From Manihot esculenta (lineage: Eukaryota > Streptophyta > Magnoliopsida > Malpighiales > Euphorbiaceae): 64,000 nt of DNA. How positions within the stretch are numbered: position 1 is the stretch's first letter; each line of letters opens with the position of its first letter. The stretch spans positions 2,163,091 to 2,227,090 of the forward strand of contig NC_035178.2 in NCBI RefSeq assembly GCF_001659605.2. Direction: 5' to 3'. Shown one piece after another: positions 11,309-22,669 of the stretch. The notes under the pieces are model-generated. The model was given only the letters and a program-made list of their open reading frames with translations. It was not told the DNA's origin and did not search any database. Both the position numbers and the translations under genes were made by a program.

Positions 11309-14300
11309 ATGGGAACCAACTCAGTTTCCAAGCTTTTAACCATCATCTTGATGGCCTTGTTTATGGGTTCTGAGATGATCCAGTGCAGTGTCACCTACGA
11401 CAAGAAGTCCATTATCATCAATGGTCAAAGAAGAATCCTCATCTCCGGCTCCATTCACTATCCCAGAAGCACCCCTGAAGTATTTTCCTTTTTCCCTTTC
11501 TTTTGAATATGTATTCCACTTTTGAAACCCATCTAAATAGTATTGTGTGATCCTATATCTGTGTTTTATGGCATTTCGGTTGTTTTTTTTTTGTTGTTGT
11601 TGAAATGGTTTTCTTGGCTGTAGATGTGGGAAGATCTTATACAGAAGGCAAAAGATGGAGGATTAGATGCTATTGACACTTACGTTTTTTGGGATGTTCA
11701 TGAGCCTTCTCCTGGCAATGTACCGTCTTGGATCTCCACTCAAGCTTTACTTCTATTAACACTGCTTTCTGCAGCTTCAAATTTGAATAATCTATATGTT
11801 CTGAGCTTACTTTGTTGTGTTTCTTTTTTCTTTTATTTGGTAGTATAATTTTGAGGGAAGATATGACCTGGTACGGTTTATGAAGACAATCCAGAAAGTG
11901 GGGCTATATGCTCATCTCCGCATTGGACCTTATGTTTGTGCAGAATGGAACTTTGGGTACCCGCAATACTTTTCCTTTTTGTTTCTCCCCAATTTTGCCT
12001 TTTCTTCTAGATGGCAGGGTAAAATGCTTTTCAAGTGGTGGGATTTTTCCCCCTTAAATTTGTTGGTCGTGGGGCCTGAGGTTAACACTTGTTTTTAACC
12101 TGCTTAAAATGTAATGTTTTGATTAATGTTGTTTCTGTTAAACTGTGTAGGGGATTTCCTGTTTGGTTGAAGTATGTTCCTGGTATCAGCTTCAGAACAG
12201 ATAATGAGCCTTTCAAGGTTCATATTGTTCTATTTCTGCTTTTACATTTCTCTTAATTTGCTGAAAAAGTATAAGGAGAACTTCTAAGAAAATAACTGGA
12301 GAGTTAAATAAGACAAGAAGTAATTTCTGTTTTGTTTTTGAAGGTAGCAATGCAAGGGTTCACCCAAAAAATTGTGCAGATGATGAAAAATGAGAAGCTA
12401 TTCGCATCTCAAGGTGGCCCTATCATCCTCTCTCAGGTATCAGATCTTTATATTTGAGTTGGTGTAGATTTTCTTCTGCTGGACTTGGTGTTGTCTTCTT
12501 GGCAACCTTTACTTAAAATGTATTTTTGTGATTTGTGGATTTACATGCATCCAGAAAAGAAATATTTGGAGCTTTTGAAATCCGAATAGAGCACCTGTGA
12601 TGGTTTTATTGTGAAGCCACTACGTTGCATTTTGTTTTGTTTTTCATTCTTTCTTAATGCTAATTCGTGCAGATTGAAAATGAGTATGGTCCAGAGGACA
12701 AGGCTCTTGGATCTGCTGGTCATGCATATATAAATTGGGCTGCAAAAATGGCTGTTGGACTGAATACTGGAGTTCCATGGGTGATGTGCAAGGAAGATGA
12801 TGCCCCGGACCCTGTGGTTAGATAACTCATCCTTTCCACTTGTACCACATTTCTCCATTAAAATTGAGAAACCCTTCTCAAATGGTAGGTCTCAATTTGC
12901 TTTCTTTCAATATTGGAACAGATTAATGCATGCAATGGCTTTTACTGTGATGCTTTCTCTCCCAACAAACCCTACAAACCTACATTGTGGACTGAGGCTT
13001 GGAGTGGCTGGTAAATAGTACTTAGATCAAAATGATTGAAGTTTATCATCTGAATGCTTTCAATTTTCTGATTCCCCTGTGATTGTTTTTCCATTGCTCT
13101 AATAAAGGTTTACAGAATTTGGTGGCCCCATTCACCAGAGGCCAGTTCAAGATTTGGCATTTGCAGTTGCACGATTCATTCAGAAGGGTGGCTCATATCT
13201 TAATTACTACATGGTTAGTTTCTTTGCATGACAAAATTCGTGGTAAGAGTGAAAAAAATTATTTTTCCCAGCATATTGCTTATGCATTGTGTATTTTGAC
13301 AGTACCATGGAGGAACCAATTTCGGGCGCTCTGCTGGAGGCCCATTTATTACTACCAGCTATGACTATGATGCCCCATTAGATGAATATGGTAAGAACAC
13401 TCATCTTATTTCCATTATGATGAAAATCTCAAACATTCAAGATACTCGAAAAAGTATATTTTGGCTAACCATTTTACTCGTCTAGGTTTGATCAGGGAAC
13501 CTAAATATGGCCATCTAAAGGAGCTTCACAGAGCTATTAAGTTATGTGAACATGCTTTAATTTCTTCAGATCCCAGAGTAACTTCATTAGGAACCTACCA
13601 ACAGGTCTGCCTTATCTAATATGAATTTCATTTCATTTCCAGTAATTTCATGGTTTGTGTGTTATCTTTCCAATGCTGATTCTCAATGATTTGCAGGCTC
13701 ATATATTCTCTTCAGGGAAGGGCAGCTGTGCAGCTTTTCTTTCCAATTACCATGCAAACTCTGCTGCTAGGGTGATGTTCAATAACATGCACTATGATTT
13801 GCCTCCCTGGTCCATCAGCATTCTTCCGGATTGCAGGCGTGTTGTATTTAACACTGCAAGGGTAAGATTGATTTAGTTATTAGGATCTATTTCAAGTGTG
13901 GAATACACACATTGAAGAGAAGAATATGCCTTTCATTTAATTGCTTAATTGGTTATTTAGCGTCAAGTTATTGATAGGTTGGTCTGTGATTGTCTAGGTT
14001 GGAGCTCAAACTTCACATATGCAGATGTTACCGACTGGTTCTGAGTTGTTATCTTGGGAGTCTTATGATGAAGATATCTCTTCTCTAGCGTATAGTACAA
14101 GGATAACATCTCAAGGACTTTTGGAGCAGATAAATGTCACTAGAGATTCCAGTGACTATCTGTGGTACTTGACCAGGTGAGCTCATTACAATATTGTACG
14201 CATAGATATCTACTACCTGATATCTATAATAAAATTTCACAGGAACTAATTAAGCACTTCATTTTATCCATCTGTTTGCTAGGTTAAGGAGACATAATAA

Positions 14301-16466
14301 AAGAACATCATGAAATCAAATAAATTATAATTTTACTTTTCGTTGACAATGTAGCCTATTATTCTGTCATGGTATTGTTATGGCACGAGGTATGATTACC
14401 ACCTACGATATCTCACATAAAGTACTGTATTTAAAAATTTCAAGAGATGAAGAGATGACCTACTTCCCTCTGCTACATTGGGTTTGGATTATGAAGGATT
14501 TGCAATGAGTTAGTGACTTGATAACAAGTGGGTTTGGAGGACAGGGAGAAAAAAGCCCCGTCAATGGTGCTTCTGTACTCTTTATTCCCACTGAGTCTAG
14601 CTCTAGCACAAATTTTGCCTGCAATACGATTGATTACTTATCAGTAAGTCTTACATATGGCATCATGAGGTTAACCCTTTCAGTTTCCAATTTCATCCCA
14701 GTGTTGACATTAGCCCATCAGAAGCATTTCTGCAAAACGGACAAAAGCCTAGTCTTACTGTGCAATCAGCTGGCCATGGTCTTCATGTCTTCATCAATGG
14801 GCAGTATTCAGGTATTTTTCAAATTTATTTTCTTTCTATTAACTAAACTGGATTTTCTCGTTGATAAGTATCATAGATTAGGTATTTCCATTGTATTGGA
14901 AAAAACTTGAAGTTAAACAATGCTGCTCATAACAGGATCAGCTTTTGGGACCAGAGAGGACAGGCAAATTACCTTTACAGGACCAGTCAACCTACGTGCT
15001 GGAACAAATAGAATTTCACTGCTTAGCATAGCTGTTGGGTTACCGGTTGGTTCCCTTCTCAGTTCTCATCTCTCTTATCTTAATGCAAGTGTAGCTTCTA
15101 TAAATCAAATGAGAAGCTCAACTTGACATGTTCTTTCTTTGATCTGAACTATAAAATATTTGGTGGATAGTAGTCCCTGAAAAGTATTTCAAGTACTGAC
15201 TAATTTCTTTGTTGTTCAAGAATGTCGGGTTGCATTATGAAACATGGAAAACAGGTATACAAGGTCCAGTTATTCTGAACGGCCTTAACCAAGGAAAGAA
15301 AGACTTAACATGGCAGAAGTGGTCCTACCAGGTATGCCAATGTCCTGCTTATGTTGCTGTATTTCTGTGTTTCGTGCTGGTAGAAGTCTCAAGGTATCAT
15401 TTATAAACAGGTTGGTCTAAAAGGAGAGGAGATGAATCTGGTCTCTCCAAATGGAGCCTCATCTGTTGATTGGATCCAAGGATCCGTGGCTTCTAATCAA
15501 GGGCAGCTCTTGAAGTGGCATAAGGTAAGAAAGTGCAGCGTAATGGAAACTGTAGTTACAAAGCTTAGTTAACATATAAAAAGGGTGCTTTTTTGTGTGA
15601 GAATTTCAGGCTTATTTTGATGCACCTAGAGGAAATGAGCCATTGGCTTTGGACATGCGCAGCATGGGTAAAGGCCAAGTTTGGATTAATGGACAGAGCA
15701 TTGGAAGATACTGGATGGCTTATGCAAAGGGAGATTGCAGTGGTTGCAGTTACGCTGGGACATACCGGCCGCCGAAGTGCCAACTTGGTTGTGGCCAACC
15801 AACACAGCGATGGTACATTGATTAAAGAGCTTCTTTTCCCCCCTTGCTCTAGCATTTGCTTTTGGATATTTTTTTATATATACATCTTACAGCTACTTAC
15901 ATTTGTATGTGATTTTTTTAAGGTATCATGTTCCAAGGTCCTGGTTGAAGCCAACGAAAAATCTGTTGGTACTTTTTGAAGAGCTTGGTGGGGATGCATC
16001 AAAGATATCTCTTGTTAAGAGATCAATCACAAGTGTTTGTGCCGATGCCAATGAGCACCACCCAGCCATTGAGGATTATCATACAGAGAGCAATGGTGAA
16101 TCAGCCAGGCTTCACCACGCCAAGGTTCACCTGCGGTGTGCACCTGGGCAATCCATATCAGCTATAAAATTTGCAAGCTTTGGTACTCCATCTGGAACTT
16201 GTGGAAGTTTTCAGCAAGGAACTTGTCATGCACCAAACACTCATTCCGTCATTGAAAAGGTAATTTCCTGACTAGCGTCTAATTTGCTAATCCTCATATC
16301 ATCGTGAAGTTAGTTTATTAAGTAATGTTCTCTGCAGAAATGCGTCGGACAGGAGAGCTGCATGGTTACCATTTCCAGCAGTAATTTTGGTCCCGACCCA
16401 TGTCCAAATGTATTGAAGAAGCTATCAGTTGAAGCTGTATGTTCTACAATGAGTACAGCTGATTAA
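11309..16466 (+). CDS. Beta-galactosidase, GH35, with C-terminal SUEL/galactose-lectin domain (BGAL1/BGAL3 clade)
   Basis: Nineteen exons join in frame to 847 residues: 11309-11479, 11624-11719, 11844-11956, 12151-12217, 12344-12436, 12673-12816, 12922-13010, 13108-13213, 13303-13390, 13486-13604, 13697-13861, 13998-14176, 14702-14811, 14936-15045, 15221-15331, 15411-15524, 15610-15812, 15923-16259, 16338-16466. The N-terminus is a hydrophobic signal peptide (about 1-28), so the enzyme should reach the cell wall. The GH35 signature [14 protein letters not shown] contains the predicted acid/base Glu184. The predicted nucleophile is Glu253 in WTEAWSGW. The C-terminal roughly 90 residues form a cysteine-rich SUEL lectin domain ([21 protein letters not shown]). 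It removes beta-galactosyl residues from wall polysaccharides. The start at 11309 is chosen over an upstream in-frame codon because the signal peptide begins there. Intron 12 (525 bp) is the longest. No broken residue was seen. Confidence 0.95.
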
Positions 16467-17433
16467 AGTAATGCAAAGAAATAGAACTCTGATGGAAAGC
16501 ATTGTCAAATTTCCATGAGAGAATGGAAGATAAATAAAGGAGTAAGAAGCCAAGAAACAAAGCGAAGATAAGAAGCAAAGCCACAAAGAGCAGATCCTCA
16601 AATGCTATGTCATTTTATCTACAATGTCCAGCTACGTGTTTTAGATCTCAGTCTGGTTGGATGGATTATGTGTTTCTGCAGAGTAATTGGTGCTGGGTAG
16701 GCAACAGTTAAAGTCGGGTAATGATTTAATTCTTATGGTTGAATCATGGTGAATGTAATGTAGATCTCAATGTAATTAATGGTGGGGAGTGAGAAGAGGG
16801 ATTCTTGTGAGATTAAAAGTTCATTATTCGATGGAATAAGAATTATTCAATTGCAAAAGAACCACCAAAGTTGAGCATTATTTGGAATAGATTCAGAGAC
16901 ATTATTCATTGCATTGCCTACGCAGTAGTTTATTCGCAACCTTTCTTTGATAAGGATTTCATTTTAGACGTGTTTAACGTCACAAGCTCATTTTTTTAAC
17001 AGGAATTACTAGATTTCTCGGTTATAATCAAATAACTGAATCTATAAAATTTGGTTATTTTTGTAACTGAATTTTTATTAATTAATAAATATTATTTATA
17101 ATTATTGTTTTATTAAAATAAATTACATTTATTATTTTATAATTAATTAATCATATAGAAGATAATTTTTTATTTAATTTCAATTATAACTCAGATTATT
17201 TTTATTTCATTTTAATTAAATTTAATTTCAATTTAATTAATATTTTAGAAATTATTAAAAGTTAATTCGGTTAGTTAGAATTTCAGTTCAGATGTGATAA
17301 ATCTAGGACCATTCTGGCAGGTCTTCGAGAGTTGGTAGAATTTATGGGCCTTAGGGGCCGAGTCCGACTGTAGTGGTCTGGCTGTAGAATCGTAACGTTT
17401 TCTTCTTCGAACCAGAAGACCCACCGAGTTAAA
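16467..17433. other. 3' flank of beta-galactosidase and AT-rich spacer
   Basis: The first few hundred bases are the likely 3' untranslated region of the upstream gene, with AATAAA-like signals around 16533 and 16843. The rest is AT-rich spacer with repeat-like composition and no coding potential that I can support. Confidence 0.5.
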
Positions 17434-17613
17434 AGGGTTTAGAGTTTTGAGTATTAAAATATAATTTTTTTTAACGATATAATTTTTGAAAAATAATATT
17501 GAAAAAAATAAATATAAAATAGTAGTATTAAAAAAGTCGCCACAGATTTTTATAATTTTTTTTATTTATTTATTAAAGGGGTGTCACTTCAGATATATTG
17601 ATGTTTCATCCTA
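17434..17613 (+). repeat. Left copy of a diverged direct repeat (LTR-like)
   Basis: This 180-bp stretch aligns with 21361-21540 in the same orientation. Shared landmarks are the TATTAAAAT start, a TTTATTTATTTATTAA run and GGTGTCACTTCA(G/A)ATATATTGAT near the end. The pair is about 3.9 kb apart and encloses a retroelement protease fragment, so the copies may be pieces of long terminal repeats of a decayed element. No clean LTR boundaries or primer-binding site were found. Confidence 0.5.
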
Positions 17614-17628
17614 CCACATAATTATTTT

Positions 17629-17823
17629 TTGGTGCAGAAAAATTTTAGGAAGCTGAAGGCAGTTAACTCCAAGGCTTTGGACATGGTGGTAATGACATTT
17701 GGTGTATCTTGTCAGCTGAGCATATGGAAGGGAATAATGGATTTCACAGTAACTCCCCTCAACGACTTTCCCCTCAACGACTTTAAAGTGGTAATTGGAA
17801 TACAATTTCTTCGAACTACATGA
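17629..17823 (+). pseudogene. Ty3/gypsy-type retrotransposon protease fragment
   Basis: The frame encodes about 60 residues resembling the C-terminal half of the retropepsin-like domain of plant Ty3/gypsy polyproteins. It has a VNSKAL segment, then a strand with an FTV motif, and ends in KVVIGIQFL, where intact elements usually have DVVLGMDFL. The N-terminal catalytic part, reverse transcriptase and integrase are absent, so this is a dead fragment. A 15-bp exact tandem duplication (17755-17769 and 17770-17784) repeats the residues PLNDF in frame. The assignment is from family resemblance recalled from memory. Confidence 0.55.
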
Positions 17824-18289
17824 GTGATTCCTATTCCTACTGCAAATTGGCTTGTGATGTTGGGCGAGGAAACATGTTGTATTCCTACGAGGAGAAGTCC
17901 AAGATTCTGAAGTGAGATTATCTAAAGTGTCGTCCACAAAATAACAAACTCCCAAAGTTGTGTACAGGGTATTAACAGGAATAAGTAGATGGATAAGTTA
18001 GTTGTTAACTATTTATTGTTATAATTTACTTTTGAGAACCACTTAGTAGTAGAATTTAAATTATGAATTTTATGCTCTATTTCTATTTATTTGTTTGGCA
18101 TAAAAAGCATTTTTCTTTCTTTCTGGTATTAGAAAATATATGCAGTGAACTGATTGAATAACTAATAGAATGTTATTATTTACTTTATTTTTATATAATT
18201 TGTTTATTAGTTATTTGAGTATAACCTTGCTATTGATGAGTTTATTTTGAGATTAATCATTTTCAACATCTTAAGCACAATGAGAGTTT

Positions 18290-18297
18290 GTGATAAT
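18290..18297. repeat. Left target-site duplication of the hAT-like element
   Basis: GTGATAAT is directly repeated at 19475-19482, immediately outside both element termini. Eight base pairs is the duplication length typical of hAT transposons. Confidence 0.85.
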
Positions 18298-19474
18298 TAG
18301 GGATGGCAACGGGTAGGGTACCCGCGAAATTGGGAGTACCCAAATCCGAACCCGATTATATATAAAATTTCCAAATCCGTCCCAAATCCGTTTAGTGTTT
18401 TAATTTTACTACCCGTACCCATTTCAAATCCGTTTAGTAATACCCGCACACTACCCGAACCCGAACCCGACCGACTTGTAAAACCATTCTTCTCAGCAGT
18501 AGGGTCAACCAGATTCAATTTTTTATGAGAATGACGCAATCTGATATTAGTGGAGTCACCACCTGATGGAACGATCAAGGGTGCCAAAAGATGTGTTACT
18601 TTACTACTAAACTAGCAGTTCCGAAAATAGATAGCTACTGACTACAACAAGCATGTCAGCCAGAACCCCCAGTTTGCAGTATAATATTCAAAATAATATT
18701 GACAAATGCCAAGCATCCAAAAAAACCACAAGAGAAGATGACAACAACAAAAAGAAAGGTTAGGAAAACCCCTGACAAAAGATGCTCAAAAAATCAATCC
18801 ATGAGACTAAATATATCAATGTGCCAAAAGATGTAAAGTTTATCTGCATAACATTTAAACTGGAAAATACATTAACCTGGTAAGTGAAGAGTTGTCTCCG
18901 ACTGGGAAGTGGGAGATGTCGCCACACTGGAGAGAGAGAAGGAGATATCGCTGACCGGAGAGAGAGAAGATTTATCGTCAACTGGGGAGAGAAAGGAGAC
19001 GTTGCCGGTGCCGACTGAGCTGCCGGCACTCGTCAAGTGAAGTGGGGAAGAGATGTGTTGACTGGGAAGTGGGAGATATCGCCGATTGGAGAGAGAGAAG
19101 GAGATATCGCTGACTGGAGAGAGGAAGCAGATGTCACCGGTGCCGACTGGGCTGCCGGCAGTCGTCAGTGAAATGGGAGAGAGGCGTCGATTGGAAATTA
19201 TGGGAAGGGAAGGGGGGAGAGAGACGCCGACAGAGAGAGAAGCTCGAGTAAAATGAGAAAATGAATTAGGGATAAGGAATTAGGGTTAGTATAGCTAAAC
19301 GGGTTCGGGTAACGGGTATCCGATCACCTAATCCCGAACCCTACCCGAATCCAAGACGGGTAAAATTTTTCAAACCCGAATCCGCCCAAATCCGTTTTGT
19401 AAATACCCAAATCCGTCCTAATAGGGTTTGGGCGGATCGGGTACCCGTGAAAACCCGCCCGCCTGCCATCCCTA
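18298..19474. mobile_element. Non-autonomous hAT-like DNA transposon (1177 bp)
   Basis: The element starts TAGGGATGGCA and ends TGCCATCCCTA, an inverted terminal repeat of 11 bp that continues imperfectly inward. An exact 8-bp duplication (GTGATAAT) flanks it on both sides. Both subterminal regions are dense in ACCCG/CGGGT motifs, on the left to about 18475 and on the right from about 19300. In the hAT superfamily such repeats commonly bind transposase. The interior has no transposase frame. It holds a GA-rich imperfect tandem duplication (units starting at 18901 and 19061). The element therefore needs a transposase supplied elsewhere. The perfect duplication suggests a fairly recent insertion. 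Superfamily is inferred from termini and duplication length. Confidence 0.85.
18901..19178. repeat. Imperfect tandem duplication inside the hAT-like element
   Basis: The landmark ACTGGGAAGTGGGAGAT occurs at 18901 and again at 19061. In both copies it is followed by a TATCGCTGAC motif and later by GGTGCCGACTG.GCTGCCGGCA. The copies are offset by 160 bp, and the second is about 40 bp shorter. Confidence 0.75.
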
Positions 19475-19482
19475 GTGATAAT
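19475..19482. repeat. Right target-site duplication of the hAT-like element
   Basis: GTGATAAT is identical to 18290-18297 and directly follows the right terminus. Confidence 0.85.
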
Positions 19483-20922
19483 GTCTGAAGGCTAGAAAAA
19501 TATAGGTAAAAGAGTAAAAGAAAACCCGAACTTGGAGAGATGGAAGGAGGAAATATATGAAGGAGGTGGCGAGGTGATAGCGGTTGTTGAAGCCGTAAAA
19601 AATAAATCTATTAACAATCAACAATTAAAAACTGTAGATAATAACGATAGGGTCGAATACATGGATTTGACGCTAAGGATTTTTCTAACAATGATTTGGG
19701 CAAATCAATAATAAAAGTAAAATAAAAAGGGGGGTTTATTTTGATAATAGTGAACTAAAATTAAAACTGAGTAAAAGAAAGCAATAATTAAAAAGATGAG
19801 TAAATCAATGGTAAAAGGACTCTAGTTGAAACTTAAGATCCATTTCAATTTTTAGAATTGATCATTGATTCTTCGAACCTTCTATTTATTTCAATAAATT
19901 AGTTTAGGTTGTGGAAGACGCTTTTCACAACCAAATTTCTCTTTAATTTTAGTTTGATTAGGAAACGTTCGCTAATCAAACACCAGTTAACAAGTTGCCA
20001 AGGAACGTCCTTGAGTTTTTTACTTTTCAACTGTTAACTGCATTAAGATATAGAGAAACCTAATTCTAACATTGCCAACCACGTAGTCAAATTTAGATTA
20101 TGCAACCAATTGTGCTTGTGTTCAGATAATCTAAGCAATTACGGACCCAAATCATTCAAACTAACAATATATTACTCATGCAATTAAAAGCAACTGGCCT
20201 TAATTGATTCTAAAAGTAAGGCAATAATAACATGAAGATCAAGTTGCATAAATATTGAAAAATAGAAGTTTAACAATGGAGTCAGATTTCCCAATTCATA
20301 ATAAAACTGAAATTTCTCAAACTTTAACTAGAGACAAAAGTGTTTAGCCACTCATGGTGGACAAAGAATACAAAAAGAAAGAAGAAAAGGGGAGGAAGAG
20401 TTGCTGCCGAAATTCTGAATAAATTCTGAAGATATCTTGCTAGTTGGTGTTGTCCCCTTTTATAGGTGAGAAGTCCTAATCCTTCTTGAAATTAGAATCC
20501 TATTTTGACTTGATCTCTTGATGGTCTTTTAATCTCTCCTTTGCCTTTGTATTTTATCATGAGTAAAACTCCTTTGGTGAAGGACTTTCTTTGGTGTGGC
20601 TCTTGGAGTTGTCATAGGATTGGTCTTGTAGTATTTGAAGTAGGATTGGACTCTAGCATTTTTAGAATTCTGAACTTCTGCAATTTCCCGCGCTTCTGGA
20701 TTTTGCTGGAGTCAAGTTTATTTGGGCAAATCGCTTGCCCAGATTGTTTCCGTGAGTCACTTTCAGGTTTCTGCTTCAGCTTTCTGTAAGTGATTTGATC
20801 AAATCACTTCGGCCAAATCGATTTTTCAGCTTTTTCTATAAATTTTCTCCAAATTTCCATTTTCTTCATTTTCTGCAAAAATGTCATAAAAACATAAATT
20901 AAACTAGAAAAATGCATATTTA

Positions 20923-20960
<38 letters not shown>

Positions 20961-21360
20961 TGTGATTAAAGTTCGAAGTCGTGGGGTTGGTGCTGCGCAT
21001 AGGTGCTTACCAATTGTCAAGGGAGATATTGCATAATCATCAATCACCGAGAAATAGTCAACAACAGCGACAGCAAAAGAATTCACAATCTTAGTAAGTT
21101 TGTATCGAAGGTTGAATACCAACCTCCAGTCACTTTTGCAAAAAACTGAAGTTTCAAAAACCTAATCAACGAGATAAATTTCGATAAGAATAAAACTTTT
21201 GAGATCAAATATTCTATTAAACAACAACCATGGTGCCAAGAATCATCCTTATAGAACTCAATCAAAGTGGAAAGACAGAATCAAATATTCGAGCGAAGAT
21301 TAAAGACTTTTGTCACACTCAGTCGGTGAGGACGTCGATCGTTTATGTGGGAGAGTGTCA
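19483..21360. other. Repeat-like noncoding tract
   Basis: No gene is supported. The tract lies between the hAT-like element and the second LTR-like repeat and contains an AAT microsatellite. Its composition, with many short low-quality frames, suggests old transposon sequence, but I cannot name a family. Confidence 0.4.
20923..20957. repeat. AAT microsatellite
   Basis: About twelve uninterrupted AAT units, the longest simple repeat in the window. Confidence 0.9.
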
Positions 21361-21592
21361 AGAGCCTAGAATTTTAAGTATTAAAATGTAATTTTTTTCA
21401 ACAATATAATTTCTGAAAAGTAATATTGGAGAAAATAAGTGTAAAATAGTAATATAAAAAAATCACGACACGTCTCTGTAATTCCTTTTTATTTATTTAT
21501 TAAGAGGGTGTCACTTCAAATATATTGATATCTCCTCCTATTCAAACATATTGATGTCTCCTTCTACTCAGACATATTGATGTCTCATCCTA
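21361..21592 (+). repeat. Right copy of the diverged direct repeat, with a 26-bp triplication
   Basis: Bases 21361-21540 align with 17434-17613 in the same orientation. The last 26 bp of the homologous part is present three times in tandem (21515-21540, 21541-21566, 21567-21592), whereas the left copy has one. A further 17-bp tandem pair (21629-21645 and 21646-21662) follows. The sequence just upstream reads TGTCAAGAGCC, compatible with an LTR start, but the right boundary is unclear. Confidence 0.55.
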
Positions 21593-21662
21593 TTGCAGTA
21601 TTATTTGTTACTAAGACTTTTTAGGGGAGTGACTAATTGACACCGGTGACTAATTGGCACCA

Positions 21663-22669
21663 GTGAAAACTGAGCCCAGCTGACCATCGTAGACTTGTCA
21701 AGTCTCTAAACATACCATCCCCTATCTATAAATTATGAGAGAATTGTTGTTATAATTGTGTAATGACTGTTTTACCCTTGAAATAAAATAAGTAGCTTAT
21801 TCATAAAATCTGTGTTTAATTGTTTTAATTGCCATGTTTCGGCTGATATTGTTGTGATTATTGAGCGATGATATTTGATTAAATATTTGTGACTTATTCA
21901 TTTTTATGAAAATTATTCATTTTTATGAAAATAGAACGGAAGATTCTACTCCAAATGTTCCATTGTCCAGGTGTACACCTAAACTTAGATGACTTGGATT
22001 GAAAGAAATTCAAACCAAATACAGTGCAGTCACCAGCGGGTGTTAAGATCTGAGCCCGTGACACACTGGGTCAATTTCAACTCACAGACCCCCTAATCCT
22101 CAATAAGAACCTGATTGAGACATTTAAGAAAATGAATCACCTTACAGCTAGTCTACATTTTTTCAACAGAAATGAGTGCTCGTATAGATTAGCTGAGTTC
22201 CTACAAGGGAAACCCGCTATTCATACAGCTGCTTGTCGTAAGGAACCTGGATATTGTATATGACTGAGCCGAGATGCTTTGCCATACATCCCTGAGCGGC
22301 AAACTACCACTGGAGTTTGTATCCAGGTCATTGGTCAATCAGGAATGGCTAAGCAATGATAAAAGAATATCAGTTTCTCTAAGTTTTGAAAAGAACATCA
22401 TAAGGGACTGGCCTGGTTGCCACAACTATGCAACCAACACAGGTCTAATACATATAAAGCTTGCTTCTACAGTAAGCATTCTAATGCCACAGAAAAGATT
22501 AAAAATCCGAAGGAATAGCCTCTATGACCACGTAACAAGCACTAATATGAAGATTGATGTTCGTCACATACATAAACACACTACTTGTAGATATCTATAA
22601 GACCACAGCTAGACTGCCATGAGAATGCATTATTTAAATACCCCTAAAAGACTCGGTATGCTCCATCTA
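21663..22669. other. Retroelement-derived spacer and thioredoxin 3' flank
   Basis: The left part looks like continuing LTR-type sequence, with CTATAAATTATGAG followed by a TG-rich stretch. The right part, up to the stop codon at 22670, should contain the 3' untranslated region of the thioredoxin gene. No coding sequence is supported. Confidence 0.4.
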
